DNA of 64,000 nucleotides from Ipomoea triloba (taxonomy: Eukaryota > Streptophyta > Magnoliopsida > Solanales > Convolvulaceae), in NCBI RefSeq assembly GCF_003576645.1, contig NC_044930.1, positions 18,934,873 through 18,998,872 on the forward strand. The letters are read 5' to 3'. Made by a program: the position numbers and the translations under genes. The notes under the pieces were generated by a model. It was given only the letters and a program-made list of their open reading frames with translations, ran no database searches and was not told where the DNA came from. Below are positions 1-10,533 of the stretch, one piece after another; position 1 is the first letter of the stretch, and each line of letters opens with the position of its first letter.

Positions 1-432
1 ATTCGTAACTTACTCATTGCACAATATTTTATAACCTTTTAACAACAACAACAACAACAAAAATAACAACAACAACAACAACCACAATGATGATGAACAT
101 TTTGTATTTATATTATTATCATAATAATTAAATTATTGTACACAAAATAGAACTCATGTCATTTTAAAAAATTTCTATTTGTTTTGCAACTATTTTCTTC
201 TTTATGGTAAGAATTAAAATATATTAATATTTACTTCATTTGATTTATTTCTTTCAACTAATAAAAATATTAAAACTATTATTTTTTGACTCTTCATCCT
301 AAAAGAATATGAATGTCAAACTATAATTAGTTTAAGAATACATTATCTTCTCTTTGCTTAAACTAGCTACACCTTATTTGTTGTAGCACAAATTTTAATT
401 TCTTATACAAAATGTCAAAATCTATATATATA
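1..432. other. AT-rich intergenic DNA, no gene
   Basis: No coding frame of note on either strand. It holds a CAA-type microsatellite at about 43-84 and otherwise AT-rich sequence. Confidence 0.6.
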
Positions 433-586
433 TTTTTGGGTGTAGTCTCGGGTTTCCATCGTCGGACACAGTGATTAATCCCTTCGCTGGATTGTAGACA
501 CTTCTATTGGGTGAGACAACTGGCCTGGAGATTTAAACCTGCTTCATACCCAAAGCCAAGGATCGAACCCTTGACCTACTATGATC
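433..586 (-). mobile_element. SINE-like remnant (box B only)
   Basis: Read on the minus strand, positions 570-560 give GGGTTCGATCC, which matches the RNA polymerase III box B of tRNAs. About 130 bp of mixed-composition sequence follows, ending in a T/A tract near 433. This looks like the body of a tRNA-derived SINE. The box A half is missing; the sequence runs into a TA tract at 586. It could also be a chance box B in another repeat. Confidence 0.35.
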
Positions 587-1207
587 TATATATATTACTT
601 TATTAAAATATACATTTTATTATTACAAGTTGATCTAGTATGTATGAAACATAATTTCTCTCTACTTTATGAATTGTAATGCAAAAATTTCATTATCTAA
701 TCAATATTATAGAAAAAACATTAATAATTTAAAATATAAATTAAAGTTTACAAGATGAATACTTCATATATAATGACAATTGAGGTCCCAATTATATAAT
801 GAGGAAAATTCATGAATTTGTACACTATAATTTCATTGTATAACTCTTTAAGTATTATTTGACAATATCAGTAAGCTTATTATAATATAATCATGTTACT
901 TTTAACAAAAATAAGTTAAAATTTATTGATTCATCAATACTCATCTTTATTAATACTACTTTTATTACCAGTTGAAAATAAATATTTTGATTATATTAAA
1001 AATAATTATTTTTAATTTATATTAATTAAAAATAATTATTTTATTTTATATTAATTAACTTTGAAAGTTCAACACGAAAATTATACTAAGTATTTACTTA
1101 TTTTAATTTTCGTGTTGGGCATTAATTTAATCTCGCAATGCAATGCGCACATTAGATCGACTAGATCAATGCTCTGAATTAGTCCTCACGTCCTCACCCG
1201 ATCCAGA

Positions 1208-1209
<2 letters not shown>
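587..1209. other. AT-rich intergenic DNA with a small stem-loop
   Basis: No gene is visible. A perfect 14 bp inverted repeat (CAACACGAAAATTA at 1070-1083 and its complement at 1104-1117) can form a stem-loop with a ~20 base loop; its role is unknown. Confidence 0.5.
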
Positions 1210-1246
<37 letters not shown>

Positions 1247-1249
<3 letters not shown>

Positions 1250-1556
1250 TTAGGATCATATGAGATCACTTGTTTAGGTAAGATCGTGAAGTCAGATCTT
1301 GTGCATCCATTTAATAATTTAATGGTCTATATTGATTTAAGATGCTAAGTTGAAGTGTGTGCGAACGGTAATAATATGTGTGCGAATGGTGATTAAGTGT
1401 GTGCGGACGGTGATTAAATGTGTGCGAACGGTGATTAAATGTGTGCGAACGAAGTGTGTGTGTCAATCAATCTAGACCATTAAAAAGTATTACATGGATG
1501 CACAAGATGTGATCTCACGATCTTACCTAAGCAAGTGGTTTCACTGGAACCCTACC
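1247..1556. mobile_element. MITE with ~90 bp inverted ends, inside (TA)n
   Basis: The first ~90 bp (from GAGTTAGGATCAT, through GGTAAGATCGTGA and GTGCATCCATTTAAT) are the imperfect inverted complement of the last ~90 bp (ending GGAACCCTACC). Between the arms lies a short tandem array of a ~22 bp unit around GTGTGCGAACGGTGATTAA. The element sits between (TA)n tracts at 1210-1246 and 1558-1579, so a TA target duplication cannot be told from the microsatellite. It encodes no protein. Confidence 0.7.
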
Positions 1557-1600
1557 CTATATATATATATATATATATAATTTGAAAACAAATATCATTA

Positions 1601-1914
1601 GGGTGTGTTTGGTTGACAGGTTTTGGTATAAAGTATGGGTATCAAAGTGATTGTTATTATTTAATTGATTGACAGGTTTTTAGAACACTACTATGGGTTT
1701 GGAATACCCCATTAATTGAAAAAGTCATAACCTTATTAAATAAGGGTTTCATTTCTTTTCATCATTTCTTTTCCAACTATTAATATTTAATAATCATTCT
1801 CATTCCACCCTACTACCAAACATGCAAAATATTTTCACCAAACCTCATTACCTTTACGAAGTATTTAATACCCATACCAATTCTGATTCCCATGTGCGAA
1901 CCAAAAACACACCC
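1601..1914. mobile_element. Tourist-like (PIF/Harbinger) MITE
   Basis: The ends are GGGTGTGTTTGGTT and its near-perfect complement AACCAAAAACACACCC. The 3 bp flanks are TTA on both sides (1598-1600 and 1915-1917), the target-duplication type of PIF/Harbinger elements. Length is 314 bp and no open frame of note is present. The superfamily is inferred from the 3 bp TTA duplication. Confidence 0.7.
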
Positions 1915-1956
1915 TTAGTTGTTAAAAATTTGTTTTCTTAAACTGTAACCTATTTA

Positions 1957-2507
1957 GGGTGTGCTTGGAAAGCAAGAAAATGACTTCTGAAAAATATTTT
2001 TTGGAAAATGAGTCATTTTTCAGAAAATAATTTGATTTCTAGTGTTTGGCATTCTGGAAAACTGTCTTTATATGTTTAGTTCATTTTCCGGAAAATGAAT
2101 AGAAATGTATATTTATATATTTTTATTATTTTATTTAAAATATAAAAATATATAAACTAATAATATTTATTATAAATAAAATAAATAAATTAAAAAAAAA
2201 AACACAAGCATGCGCCGGAAACCAGAGCAGCGACCACACTGCTCTGGTTTTGCCGGAAACCAGAGCAAGGTTTAGAGCCAGCGGACTGGTTTCCGGCGGA
2301 AACTAGTCTGCCGGACGGCTTCTCAAACAATGATTTTCGAAAATAAATTTTCGGGCTTCCAAACACACCCAAAAAAACACTGCTCTGGTTTCCGACGAAA
2401 CCAGAGCAAGGTTTAGAGCCGGCGGACTGGTTTCCGACAGAAACTACTCTGCCGGGACGACTACAATGATTTTCGAAAAATCATTTTTCGGGCTTCCAAA
2501 CACACCC
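1957..2507. mobile_element. MITE with a tandemly repeated 3' end
   Basis: The left end is GGGTGTGCTTGGAAAGC; the right end at 2354-2370 is the near complement GGCTTCCAAACACACCC. A second copy of the last ~130 bp follows at 2377-2507 and ends in the same terminus, so the element has two right ends. The duplicated part is GC-richer and contains inverted CCAGAGC/GCTCTGG words. TTA precedes the left end. No coding capacity is visible. Confidence 0.6.
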
Positions 2508-2516
2508 AAAAAAAAA

Positions 2517-2655
2517 GGTGCCAACTACCCTTCCCAACCTACTGATGCACAAAAAATCAACAATTGCCTCCACTGAGACTCGAACCCACTCTCATAATCC
2601 ATGTGGGAGTGTAAACCAGGACACCGAGTGTCACTAGACCACAAGGTCTTTGGCC
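2517..2655 (-). mobile_element. tRNA-derived SINE
   Basis: On the minus strand a box A match TGGTCTAGTGA lies at 2641-2631 and a box B match GGGTTCGAGTC at 2587-2577, about 45 bases apart as in tRNA-derived SINEs. The unit then runs ~60 bp to a T-rich tail (the A run at 2508-2516 on the plus strand). It is not a tRNA gene: no acceptor stem closes. The 5' boundary near 2655 is approximate. Confidence 0.65.
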
Positions 2656-3167
2656 TAGCCTTCTCTTCTTCTCTCAAAAGAAACCCTAAATGCCTATCTT
2701 CTTTATTGTCTATCAGGCTATCAGCAACGCTATATCTCGTGATAAGTCTCTCTAACCACCAATCTTTTTCTACTTTTAATTATTCAAACTACAAGTCAAT
2801 TTTTATCACTTTTTTTTTTGGGTGTATGATAAATTTCATTTTAGAGTCTGCTTATAATTACTGTATTTTTTTTTTTTTGGTGGGGGGATATAATTACTGT
2901 ATTAGTTATTATTAGTTGTGGTCTAACTATAAAGAAGATACTTAGGCAATACTTAACTATATTGAAAATAATATATACACTTTTAGAATAAAAATACTTT
3001 CTAATTTATTTCATGCATTTTAAAATGTGATGACTCTAATATTTAATTATATAATAAATAATCAATTATGATTTATCACGTGTTATGTTAAAAATATATA
3101 TGTTTCTTTCGTAACGCACATAATATATAGTGTAACAGTCTCATTGATATTTATTATGTAACACGTT
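2656..3167. other. AT-rich intergenic DNA, no gene
   Basis: T-rich tracts at about 2811-2820 and 2867-2878 and otherwise AT-rich sequence. No gene or repeat with clear ends was seen. Confidence 0.5.
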
Positions 3168-3315
3168 TAGAGATGATATGTGAACCAACCCCCATGAGTC
3201 AATGAGAACTAATATGGCGCATTCAAAAAATATCATCCATAGATTTTTTTGAATGCGCCAAATTGGTTCTCATTGACTCATGGCCTCATAGGGGTTGGTT
3301 CACATATCATCTCTA
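3168..3315. mobile_element. Foldback MITE, near-perfect hairpin
   Basis: The arm at 3168-3230 (TAGAGATGATATGTGAACC ... GCGCATTCAAAAAA) is almost exactly the reverse complement of 3244-3315 (TTTTTTGAATGCGCC ... GGTTCACATATCATCTCTA), with a loop of about 13 bases and a small bulge in the right arm. It abuts the (TA)n tract that starts at 3317. No protein is encoded. Confidence 0.7.

Positions 3316-3316
<1 letters not shown>

Positions 3317-3390
<74 letters not shown>
3317..3390. repeat. (TA)n microsatellite
   Basis: Uninterrupted TA dinucleotides. The same kind of tract precedes the second copy of the downstream segment at 4656-4724. Confidence 0.95.
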
Positions 3391-3393
<3 letters not shown>

Positions 3394-3914
3394 TAAGGAT
3401 CCTATGAGAACAGTACTGTAGAACAGAAATAAGAACCAAGCTTAGCTTTACATGTGTAAAAATTTGACGGATATGATCATATTTAAAAACAGAAATGCGA
3501 CGACATTTTCATAATTATCATAAACTTCAGTATGCAAGCTTGAACACTTAAATATGCAATCTTTAACAACTACATATGCAAACCTAGTAAATTTTATAAA
3601 ATCAATGAAAAAGCTAAATTTTTAAACTAGACCGTAAATGCTAGACCTTAAGCAGTAAAAAGTGAATCACTAAACCAAATAAAATCAAAAATCAGTTATA
3701 AACTCTAAAATCGAAACCCTAAATGTAATGCACTTTCGCAAGTGCAATCTTTTAATACTAACTATGCAAATTGTTAATGCCTAATGTGGAAAATGTTAAT
3801 ACTTAATGTGCAAACCTTGAAAAGTCTGAGAATTGCATATTTTAGTATTCAAGATTGCTTAGTAAAGTTGGTGATAATTATAATAATGCCATCGTGTTTT
3901 TTTTTTTTTTTTTT
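3391..3914. repeat. First copy of a duplicated segment, cut by the gap
   Basis: From TGCTAAGGATCC to the run of 18 T, this sequence looks identical to 4725-5248 at a constant offset of 1334. It stops exactly at the N run. It corresponds to the left part of the inverted-repeat element described at 4725-5328. An assembly error at the gap edge is the simplest explanation. Confidence 0.85.
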
Positions 3915-4655
3915 NNNNNNNNNNNNNNNNNNNNNNNNNNNNNNNNNNNNNNNNNNNNNNNNNNNNNNNNNNNNNNNNNNNNNNNNNNNNNNNNNNNNNN
4001 NNNNNNNNNNNNNNNNNNNNNNNNNNNNNNNNNNNNNNNNNNNNNNNNNNNNNNNNNNNNNNNNNNNNNNNNNNNNNNNNNNNNNNNNNNNNNNNNNNNN
4101 NNNNNNNNNNNNNNNNNNNNNNNNNNNNNNNNNNNNNNNNNNNNNNNNNNNNNNNNNNNNNNNNNNNNNNNNNNNNNNNNNNNNNNNNNNNNNNNNNNNN
4201 NNNNNNNNNNNNNNNNNNNNNNNNNNNNNNNNNNNNNNNNNNNNNNNNNNNNNNNNNNNNNNNNNNNNNNNNNNNNNNNNNNNNNNNNNNNNNNNNNNNN
4301 NNNNNNNNNNNNNNNNNNNNNNNNNNNNNNNNNNNNNNNNNNNNNNNNNNNNNNNNNNNNNNNNNNNNNNNNNNNNNNNNNNNNNNNNNNNNNNNNNNNN
4401 NNNNNNNNNNNNNNNNNNNNNNNNNNNNNNNNNNNNNNNNNNNNNNNNNNNNNNNNNNNNNNNNNNNNNNNNNNNNNNNNNNNNNNNNNNNNNNNNNNNN
4501 NNNNNNNNNNNNNNNNNNNNNNNNNNNNNNNNNNNNNNNNNNNNNNNNNNNNNNNNNNNNNNNNNNNNNNNNNNNNNNNNNNNNNNNNNNNNNNNNNNNN
4601 NNNNNNNNNNNNNNNNNNNNNNNNNNNNNNNNNNNNNNNNNNNNNNNNNNNNNNN
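3915..4655. other. Assembly gap (741 N)
   Basis: Run of undetermined bases, flanked by a T homopolymer on the left and (TA)n on the right, both hard to sequence. Confidence 0.99.
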
Positions 4656-4724
<69 letters not shown>

Positions 4725-4727
<3 letters not shown>

Positions 4728-5328
4728 TAAGGATCCTATGAGAACAGTACTGTAGAACAGAAATAAGAACCAAGCTTAGCTTTACATGTGTAAAAATTTG
4801 ACGGATATGATCATATTTAAAAACAGAAATGCGACGACATTTTCATAATTATCATAAACTTCAGTATGCAAGCTTGAACACTTAAATATGCAATCTTTAA
4901 CAACTACATATGCAAACCTAGTAAATTTTATAAAATCAATGAAAAAGCTAAATTTTTAAACTAGACCGTAAATGCTAGACCTTAAGCAGTAAAAAGTGAA
5001 TCACTAAACCAAATAAAATCAAAAATCAGTTATAAACTCTAAAATCGAAACCCTAAATGTAATGCACTTTCGCAAGTGCAATCTTTTAATACTAACTATG
5101 CAAATTGTTAATGCCTAATGTGGAAAATGTTAATACTTAATGTGCAAACCTTGAAAAGTCTGAGAATTGCATATTTTAGTATTCAAGATTGCTTAGTAAA
5201 GTTGGTGATAATTATAATAATGCCATCGTGTTTTTTTTTTTTTTTTTTCTAAAATTTGATCTGATCTGTCCGACTTTTATAGATTTAAGGTTGAGATTGG
5301 TTCTTATTTCACTTGTTCTCATTTTATC
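4725..5328. mobile_element. Non-autonomous element with short inverted ends
   Basis: The left end carries ATGAGAAC ... AATAAGAACCA (about 4737-4770). The right end at 5299-5328 is its complement, GGTTCTTATTTC ... GTTCTCATTTTA. The interior is AT-rich with a T18 run at 5231-5248. It lies directly after (TA)n at 4656-4724. No transposase is encoded. The copy at 3391-3914 is the same element up to the gap. Confidence 0.5.
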
Positions 5329-5350
5329 GTGTGTGTGTGTGTATTTCTAT

Positions 5351-5679
5351 TCAAATGTGGTCGCGTCTTTCCGTGCGGTCGATGCAGAATACACCACTAT
5401 GTATACAAATATACACCACTTAATGTTAGAAAATGCACCACAGTGAAAATACACAAAAATACACCACACACCCAAAATAGTGCACCATAACTCCCCTGCC
5501 CCTAATGGTGCATTTCCTAACACTGTGTGGTGTATATTTGCATACTTAGTGATGTGTTTTTTGGTGATGCGTACCTAATGGTGCATATTTGTGTTGTGCA
5601 TTTTCTCTTGAGCGGTGTATATTTGTATACATAGTGGTGCAGCCACACTGACCGCACGTTAAGGCTCGGCCACACCTGA
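5351..5679. mobile_element. MITE, family shared with 27499-27838
   Basis: The left arm has TCAAATGTGGTCGCG, then CCGTGCGGTC, then ACACCACTATGTATACAAATA. The right arm is the imperfect complement and ends GACCGCACG ... CCACACCTGA. The interior is rich in GTGCATTTTCTAACA-type words in both orientations. A second copy with the same arms lies at 27499-27838. No coding capacity. Confidence 0.65.
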
Positions 5680-5683
5680 TTAT

Positions 5684-5686
<3 letters not shown>

Positions 5687-5753
<67 letters not shown>
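5687..5753. repeat. (TA)n microsatellite
   Basis: Pure TA tract between a MITE and the Mutator-like element that follows. Confidence 0.95.
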
Positions 5754-5756
<3 letters not shown>

Positions 5757-7271
5757 TCAATTCCCTTTTTTGGTCCTAGACTTATAGTGGCACAGACAAT
5801 TTTAGTCCTTCATAAAAAATTTTGACAATTTATGGACACACTTATTGTGACGAGGACAATTTTAGTCCTCCGTCTATTATCTGGTTAGTTGACCGTCTAA
5901 ATGGGAGACATTTATGTCAATTCCCCAAAAATCAATCTCGTTAGAAGGTGCTGGGTTTGTTGACCGTCGAATCATCAACCAAGGAATTTCTCCGGCAAGT
6001 CCAGTCGAGCAACCACCATTTTAAAGTAGTAAAGTCTTACAAGGGAGCTGTTAAGTAGTGAATCTATCATCGGAGGAGTCCCAATAACCGGAAAGAACAC
6101 CTAACTCCAGAAGCTCGCCCAACCTTCATTATATTGTATCGCAAGTTCGCAACACCGACCAAAAAACCTTCATCTCACGCAAAGCAATGAACCTCAAATC
6201 TCTAGTCAAGTATCCAAAAAACACCGACCAATAAAACCTTCATCTCCAGCAATTTTCAAAACGCAACAGAGCTTCAAATTGGCCGTTGAGATCACAGTCT
6301 TTACGGCCACCTAACAACATAGACTGGAGACAACTAAAATGGCTGGAAAAATGTGGACTATCAGAGAGAAATGCTGGAACCACGCCACCATTCACCTTCA
6401 CCAACTTCGTCCGAACACCACGACGCCATTTTCAGTTCAAAATCCAGTAACAGTCATTAGGCGGAGATAATCTCACGTCGGCGGACTCCCCTGTCGAAGA
6501 GTCAATAAACTCTAGAAAATCAGCCAAGTCAAGCCACACTTAAGGGAATCACCATCTCACAAACAACCATAAATCTGAGAGGAAGGAGCGAGGATGAACG
6601 AACGTCATCATCTCGCACAAACAAAAACTCAGGAGAACAAAAACTTCCCCAAGACGTTGTAGATCGGAAACCATCGGAGAAGGGAGGCAGTCTCAGATAC
6701 GTACCTGGGATAACATCAGCAAAATGCAAGACAGTCGCCAGGAGCAGCAGTCAGTGTCGCCGGAGAGATCCCTCCATCAGTCGCCGGCCACCATACGTCA
6801 CGGCAAGCCACAGAAAGAACTTGGTGATGACATCCATCTGTCGGAATCTGAAGTGACCGTTGGAAAATAGAACAACAGAGAACGGAGAAAGACCAGGCGC
6901 TACCTTCAAGATTCTATTCTGGTGGAGCCGTCGGCTTGTCTTCAACACCGAGAAGAAATGACAGGGCCAGTTCTGTTCTTTGTTTGAAAAACCCAGAAAA
7001 TGCAAACTTGTTCTCTCGTATCATGTTTTGAATTCAAACAAAACAAAAAATGGTAAAAGCAAATGAAGTCAGATTAAAATAAACAAAAACGAAGATCATT
7101 TTGGTGAATTGACATAAATGCCCCTCATTTTGATGGTCAATTAACGAGATAATAGACGGAGGATCAAAATTGTCCTCATCACAATAAGTGTGTCCATAAA
7201 TTGTCAAAATTTTTTATGGAGGGCTAAAATTGTTTGTGCCACTATAAGTCTAGGACCAAAAAAGGAATTGA

Positions 7272-7274
<3 letters not shown>
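5754..7274. mobile_element. Mutator-like element with ~180 bp inverted ends
   Basis: The left end, GAGTCAATTCC followed by TTTTTTGGTCCTAGACTTATAG, is matched over about 180 bp by the inverted right end, which closes with GGAATTGACTC at 7264-7274. Matching words include GGACAATTTTAGTCCTCCGTC near 5851-5872 and its complement near 7156-7177. Long inverted ends, 1.5 kb length and a GC-richer interior resemble non-autonomous MULEs, some of which carry host gene pieces. The flanks are microsatellite, so no clean 9 bp target duplication can be read. The related element at 11190-12244 has one. No transposase is present; the frames at about 6529-7005 (-) match nothing I recognise. Confidence 0.65.
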
Positions 7275-7333
<59 letters not shown>

Positions 7334-7366
7334 AGAGAGAGAGAGTGTGTGTGTGTGTGTGTGTGT
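7272..7366. repeat. Compound microsatellite (CT)n(TA)n(GA)n(GT)n
   Basis: Consecutive CT (7272-7293), TA (to 7331), GA (7332-7345) and GT (7346-7366) tracts at the right edge of the Mutator-like element. Confidence 0.95.
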
Positions 7367-7764
7367 TATATGATTAAAGAATTAATAAGATGGGAGCCTG
7401 TGTGGTTCATATATCCATTTTCCCCTTTGCTTTTTATTTCAATATATAATTATTCTTGCGTACAAACTACTTGTGATAAGCGATCAATTATCATGGGAGA
7501 CTTTGGCTAATCGAAGCCAAATTATAACACCAAGAAGTGAAATCTTATTGATATATATATATCGTTGAGAATCAGGATATTAGGTTAATCCTTATTCGAC
7601 CTATTGCATATATATACACACAACATGACTCATCAACTACATTATGCAAATATACATTTTTCTTTTCTTAATCTACTCAACGCAATGAGTATAATGGTTT
7701 AACTACATTATAGTCTCATTCAAATTGATGACTACAGAATTTATAGTTCACCAATATATATCTA
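7367..7764. other. AT-rich intergenic DNA, no gene
   Basis: No gene or clear repeat seen between the microsatellite and the copia insertion. Confidence 0.5.
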
Positions 7765-7769
7765 CCAAG

Positions 7770-7919
7770 TATTAGTATTATATTTGTCTATGGACTCTAG
7801 TTAGTCAGTCTATTATGTTTGTATAGGACTCTAGTTGTACATAGTATTTATCTCTTTTTTATTCTTCTATTATTCTTTAACGTAATATTGAATACATACA
7901 CAGTTTCTCAGACTCTCAT
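7770..7919 (+). repeat. copia-1 5' LTR
   Basis: Starts TATTAGTATTATATTTG and ends CAGACTCTCAT. It aligns with 13080-13226 apart from a 4 bp repeat difference (AGTC) and two or three substitutions. The first bases are TA rather than the usual TG, as in the second copia element. Confidence 0.85.
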
Positions 7920-7920
7920 T

Positions 7921-7934
7921 TGGTATCAGCTTGG
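7921..7934 (+). promoter_or_regulatory. Primer-binding site of copia-1
   Basis: TGGTATCAGC directly after the LTR resembles TGGTATCAGAGC, the initiator-tRNA-Met complement used by many copia elements. The last bases deviate. Confidence 0.7.
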
Positions 7935-7943
7935 TTCGTTCCT

Positions 7944-8790
7944 ATGGCCAACATTAATGTTTCTACAGGCGCCAATGATGATCACACTATCTCGTCGAGT
8001 CGCACGGTAACTGAGGTTTCTTCTGCTCAACCGTTGCTTGCTCCGAATATGTTGCAGCGAGCTCAACATTATGTTTCTCTTAAGCTTACTGCTTACTGCG
8101 ACCAATTTTCTGTTCTGGAAGGCGCAACTGGTTCCGTTTTTGCGTGGCCATAATTTATATGGTTTTGTTGATGGTTCACACCCCTGTCCGCCAGAATTCA
8201 TTGCGTCAACTGTGTCCGCACCACCGGCTGCTTCGTCGGCTTCCCCCGCGCCTTGTGTCTTCAACACTGCGTACGCTCAATGGATTCAGCAAGACCAATC
8301 CATATTGAGCATGTTAATCTCCTCAATGGCGGAGGAGGTCCTGTATCTTGCTATTGGTCACGACACCTCCCTAGAGGTTTGGCGTGCTGTTGAATCTACC
8401 CTCGGTTCCTGTTCGCGTACCCATTCCCTCTGTTTGTATCACAGCTGTATGACCTTCGTCAAGGTGATTCATCGCCGACAGATTACTTAGGCTGAGCAAA
8501 AGGTTCTGGTTGAGCAACTTGCCTAGGCTGGCCGGTCAGTGGGTCTCGATGAACAAAACTTGCACATTTTCAGGGGGTTGCGACCGGAGTACCGAGCATT
8601 GGTGTCTTCTCTCACCAGCAAAGAAGAGCCGCTCACTATTCTGCAGATGGCTGACCTACTGAACGCGCACCAGTATGTTACTCAGGAGGATGGTGTGCCA
8701 TCGGCCATGGTAGCTCCGCCGCCTGCTGCTCTGTACGTTCAGTCCTTGGCTTCTGGGCGTCTTTTGCACGAAGGCAGTCGTGGTTGAGGG
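7944..8790 (+). pseudogene. copia-1 gag (UBN2-type) remnant
   Basis: The ATG at 7944 opens a capsid-like frame beginning MANINVSTG. It is thrown out of phase by a perfect 7 bp tandem duplication (GCTTACT twice, 8084-8097). The continuation, with NFLFWKAQLVPFLRG, YGFVDGS and AYAQWIQQDQSILSMLISS, lies in the next frame to a stop at 8488-8490. The later piece (IFRGLRPEYRALVSSLTS, ADLLNAHQYV, ~8539-8740) follows two in-frame stops (8488-8490, 8524-8526). These words are typical of the capsid region of plant copia elements. No zinc knuckle was seen. The copy is inactive. Confidence 0.8.
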
Positions 8791-8880
8791 AGGCAGCATC
8801 GCGGGCAGAGGAGTCGCGAGCAGCGCAACGGTTGCGACGGAGTCCGGTGAAAGCTGTGCGAAGCTCCAGTCCATTCGACC

Positions 8881-9204
8881 TTGACCTGCTACCGTCGGTT
8901 CGTGGATCCGGTTGCATCGTCAGTGGCGTTTGGTGGTGCGCAGCAGACTGGTCAACGACCTCCTGGTTTTGGCTTAGCTTATGGGCAACAGGCTGGTTCG
9001 CAGAGATTCCCTGGTCTGCAGCAGTTTGGTTTTAATTCCAGTCAGCAATCTTATGATTTTAATTCTAGTTTTAATAATAGTCAGCAGCAGTTTGGGCCTC
9101 GTGCAAATTTGGTTAATTGGGCTCATATTGAAGATTTTAATCCTGCTCCATTTTCTAATGTTTGGCATCCGGACACAGGTGCTACTGCACACGCCACACC
9201 CTAG
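8881..9204 (+). pseudogene. copia-1 protease remnant
   Basis: A Gln/Asn/Ser-rich linker with repeated SQQ and FNSS words leads to WHPDTGATAHAT (9163-9198). DTG is the aspartic-protease catalytic triplet, in the W-x-x-D-T/S-G-A-x-x-H context usual for copia proteases. A TAG follows at once at 9202-9204, so the rest is not read in this frame. The downstream protease half is short compared with the family, which suggests a deletion between 9204 and the pre-integrase region at 9330. Confidence 0.7.
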
Positions 9205-9255
9205 TTAGATGATTTGCGTAAGGTTGAGCCTTATTCTGGTGGCGAGTCTCTCTGA

Positions 9256-10504
9256 GTGGGTGATGGTACTGGTTTGTTAATTTCTAATACTGGTTCTGTG
9301 TCTATTCCCTCTCCGTCTCATCAAACATGGCACAATCGTCTTGGGCATCCCACCTTCGTATCTTGCGTCAAGTACTTTATGTTTGCCCAGTTAGTGGGTC
9401 GATTAATTCGTTTAATAATTTGTGTACTGCTTGTCAGTTAGGGAAATCTGCTCGATTCCCGCTTTCTCGTGTTAGTCACTCTAGTCGGTCGGCTTTAGAC
9501 CTTGTGTACACAGACATTTGGGGTCGTTACCATTCTCAGTTTGTTTGGTTTTATCCCATGAAATTGAAAACTGATATATATTCTATCTTTGCCAATTTTC
9601 GTGCCTATGTTGAAAAGTTTTTTTCCCGGTCCATTAAGTCTATTTAGTCTGATCTCGGGGGTGAATATCTCAAGTTACAGCTGCAAGGATCGTTCACCGT
9701 TAGTCTTGCCCTCATACTCATGAGCAAAATGGCAGGGTTGAACGCCGACATCGTCATATTGTTGAGACTGACCTTGCATTGCTAGCTCATAGTCGAGTCC
9801 CTCAATGCTATTGGTCTTATGCGTTTGAGTCTGCGGTTTACTTAATTAATCGCTTGCCTTCGTCAGTCACTCGCAATGTCAGTCCTTACAGTCTTCTTTT
9901 TCGTAAACCTCTAGACTATTCTATGCTTCGTGTTTTTGGATGTGAGTGTTTTCAGTGTCTTCGGCCTTATAATAAGCATAAGATGGATTTTCGGTTTGTC
10001 TCGTGTGTTTTCCTTGGTTATCCTTCTTCGTTTAGTGGGTACAGGTGTCTAGATCGTGTCTCTAGGTGTCTCTACATTACCCGTCATGTTCGTTTCAATG
10101 AGTCTGTTTTTCCTTTTCTTAGTTCTGCAAGTTCTCCAGGTTCTGTGCTGCAGGCTCGTTCTACGGGGCTGCCTTGGGCTAGTGTCTCTAGTTTTGTGGT
10201 CTCTCCCGCTACTATGCTAGTTGTTTTAGTTAGCTCTTCGTTGATTGGCACAGGGAGTGTGGTCCAGCCGGTTTTTTCTTCCTCTATCGTTCCGCCTGCT
10301 GCTATGCCTGTTGAGAATGCTCGTGTGGATCCCCTGCGCCCATGTGGCCGTCGTCATGGGCCTCGGGTGGTTCTTCCGTGCTCTCATCGTATGGTTATGC
10401 GCTCCTCGACGTCTGCTCAACGACAGTCCCCTGCTGTTTTGGTGGCCTCTATCGATGATGAGGTTCCTACCTGCTACTCTCAGGCTGCTAAGTCATCTGC
10501 CTAG
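9256..10504 (+). pseudogene. copia-1 pre-integrase and integrase remnant
   Basis: Contains TWHNRLGHP (the His half of the pre-integrase zinc site), then CTACQLGK (the Cys pair) in another frame, then DLVYTDIWG, the start of the integrase core with its first catalytic Asp. FVWFYPMKLK, a stop in place of a sense codon just before SDLGGEY (second Asp), and the GRVERRHRHIVE context of the catalytic Glu follow, the last only after a frame change. The terminal part from 9779 carries QCYWSYAFESAVYLINRLPS and YSMLRVFGCECF, characteristic of the copia integrase C-terminal core. At least three frame breaks make it non-functional. Confidence 0.8.
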
Positions 10505-10533
10505 AGGGCTGCCATGGATGTTGAGTTAATGCG

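Noticed and set aside
2577..2641. tRNA gene
   Set aside because: Box A and box B are present but no cloverleaf or anticodon stem closes; a SINE explains it.
3784..4773. Long open frames across the N gap
   Set aside because: They consist of unknown residues and YIYIYI from (TA)n.
7190..7510. 106-codon frame through CT/TA/GA/GT tracts
   Set aside because: Low-complexity translation ([18 protein letters not shown]) with no protein-like part.
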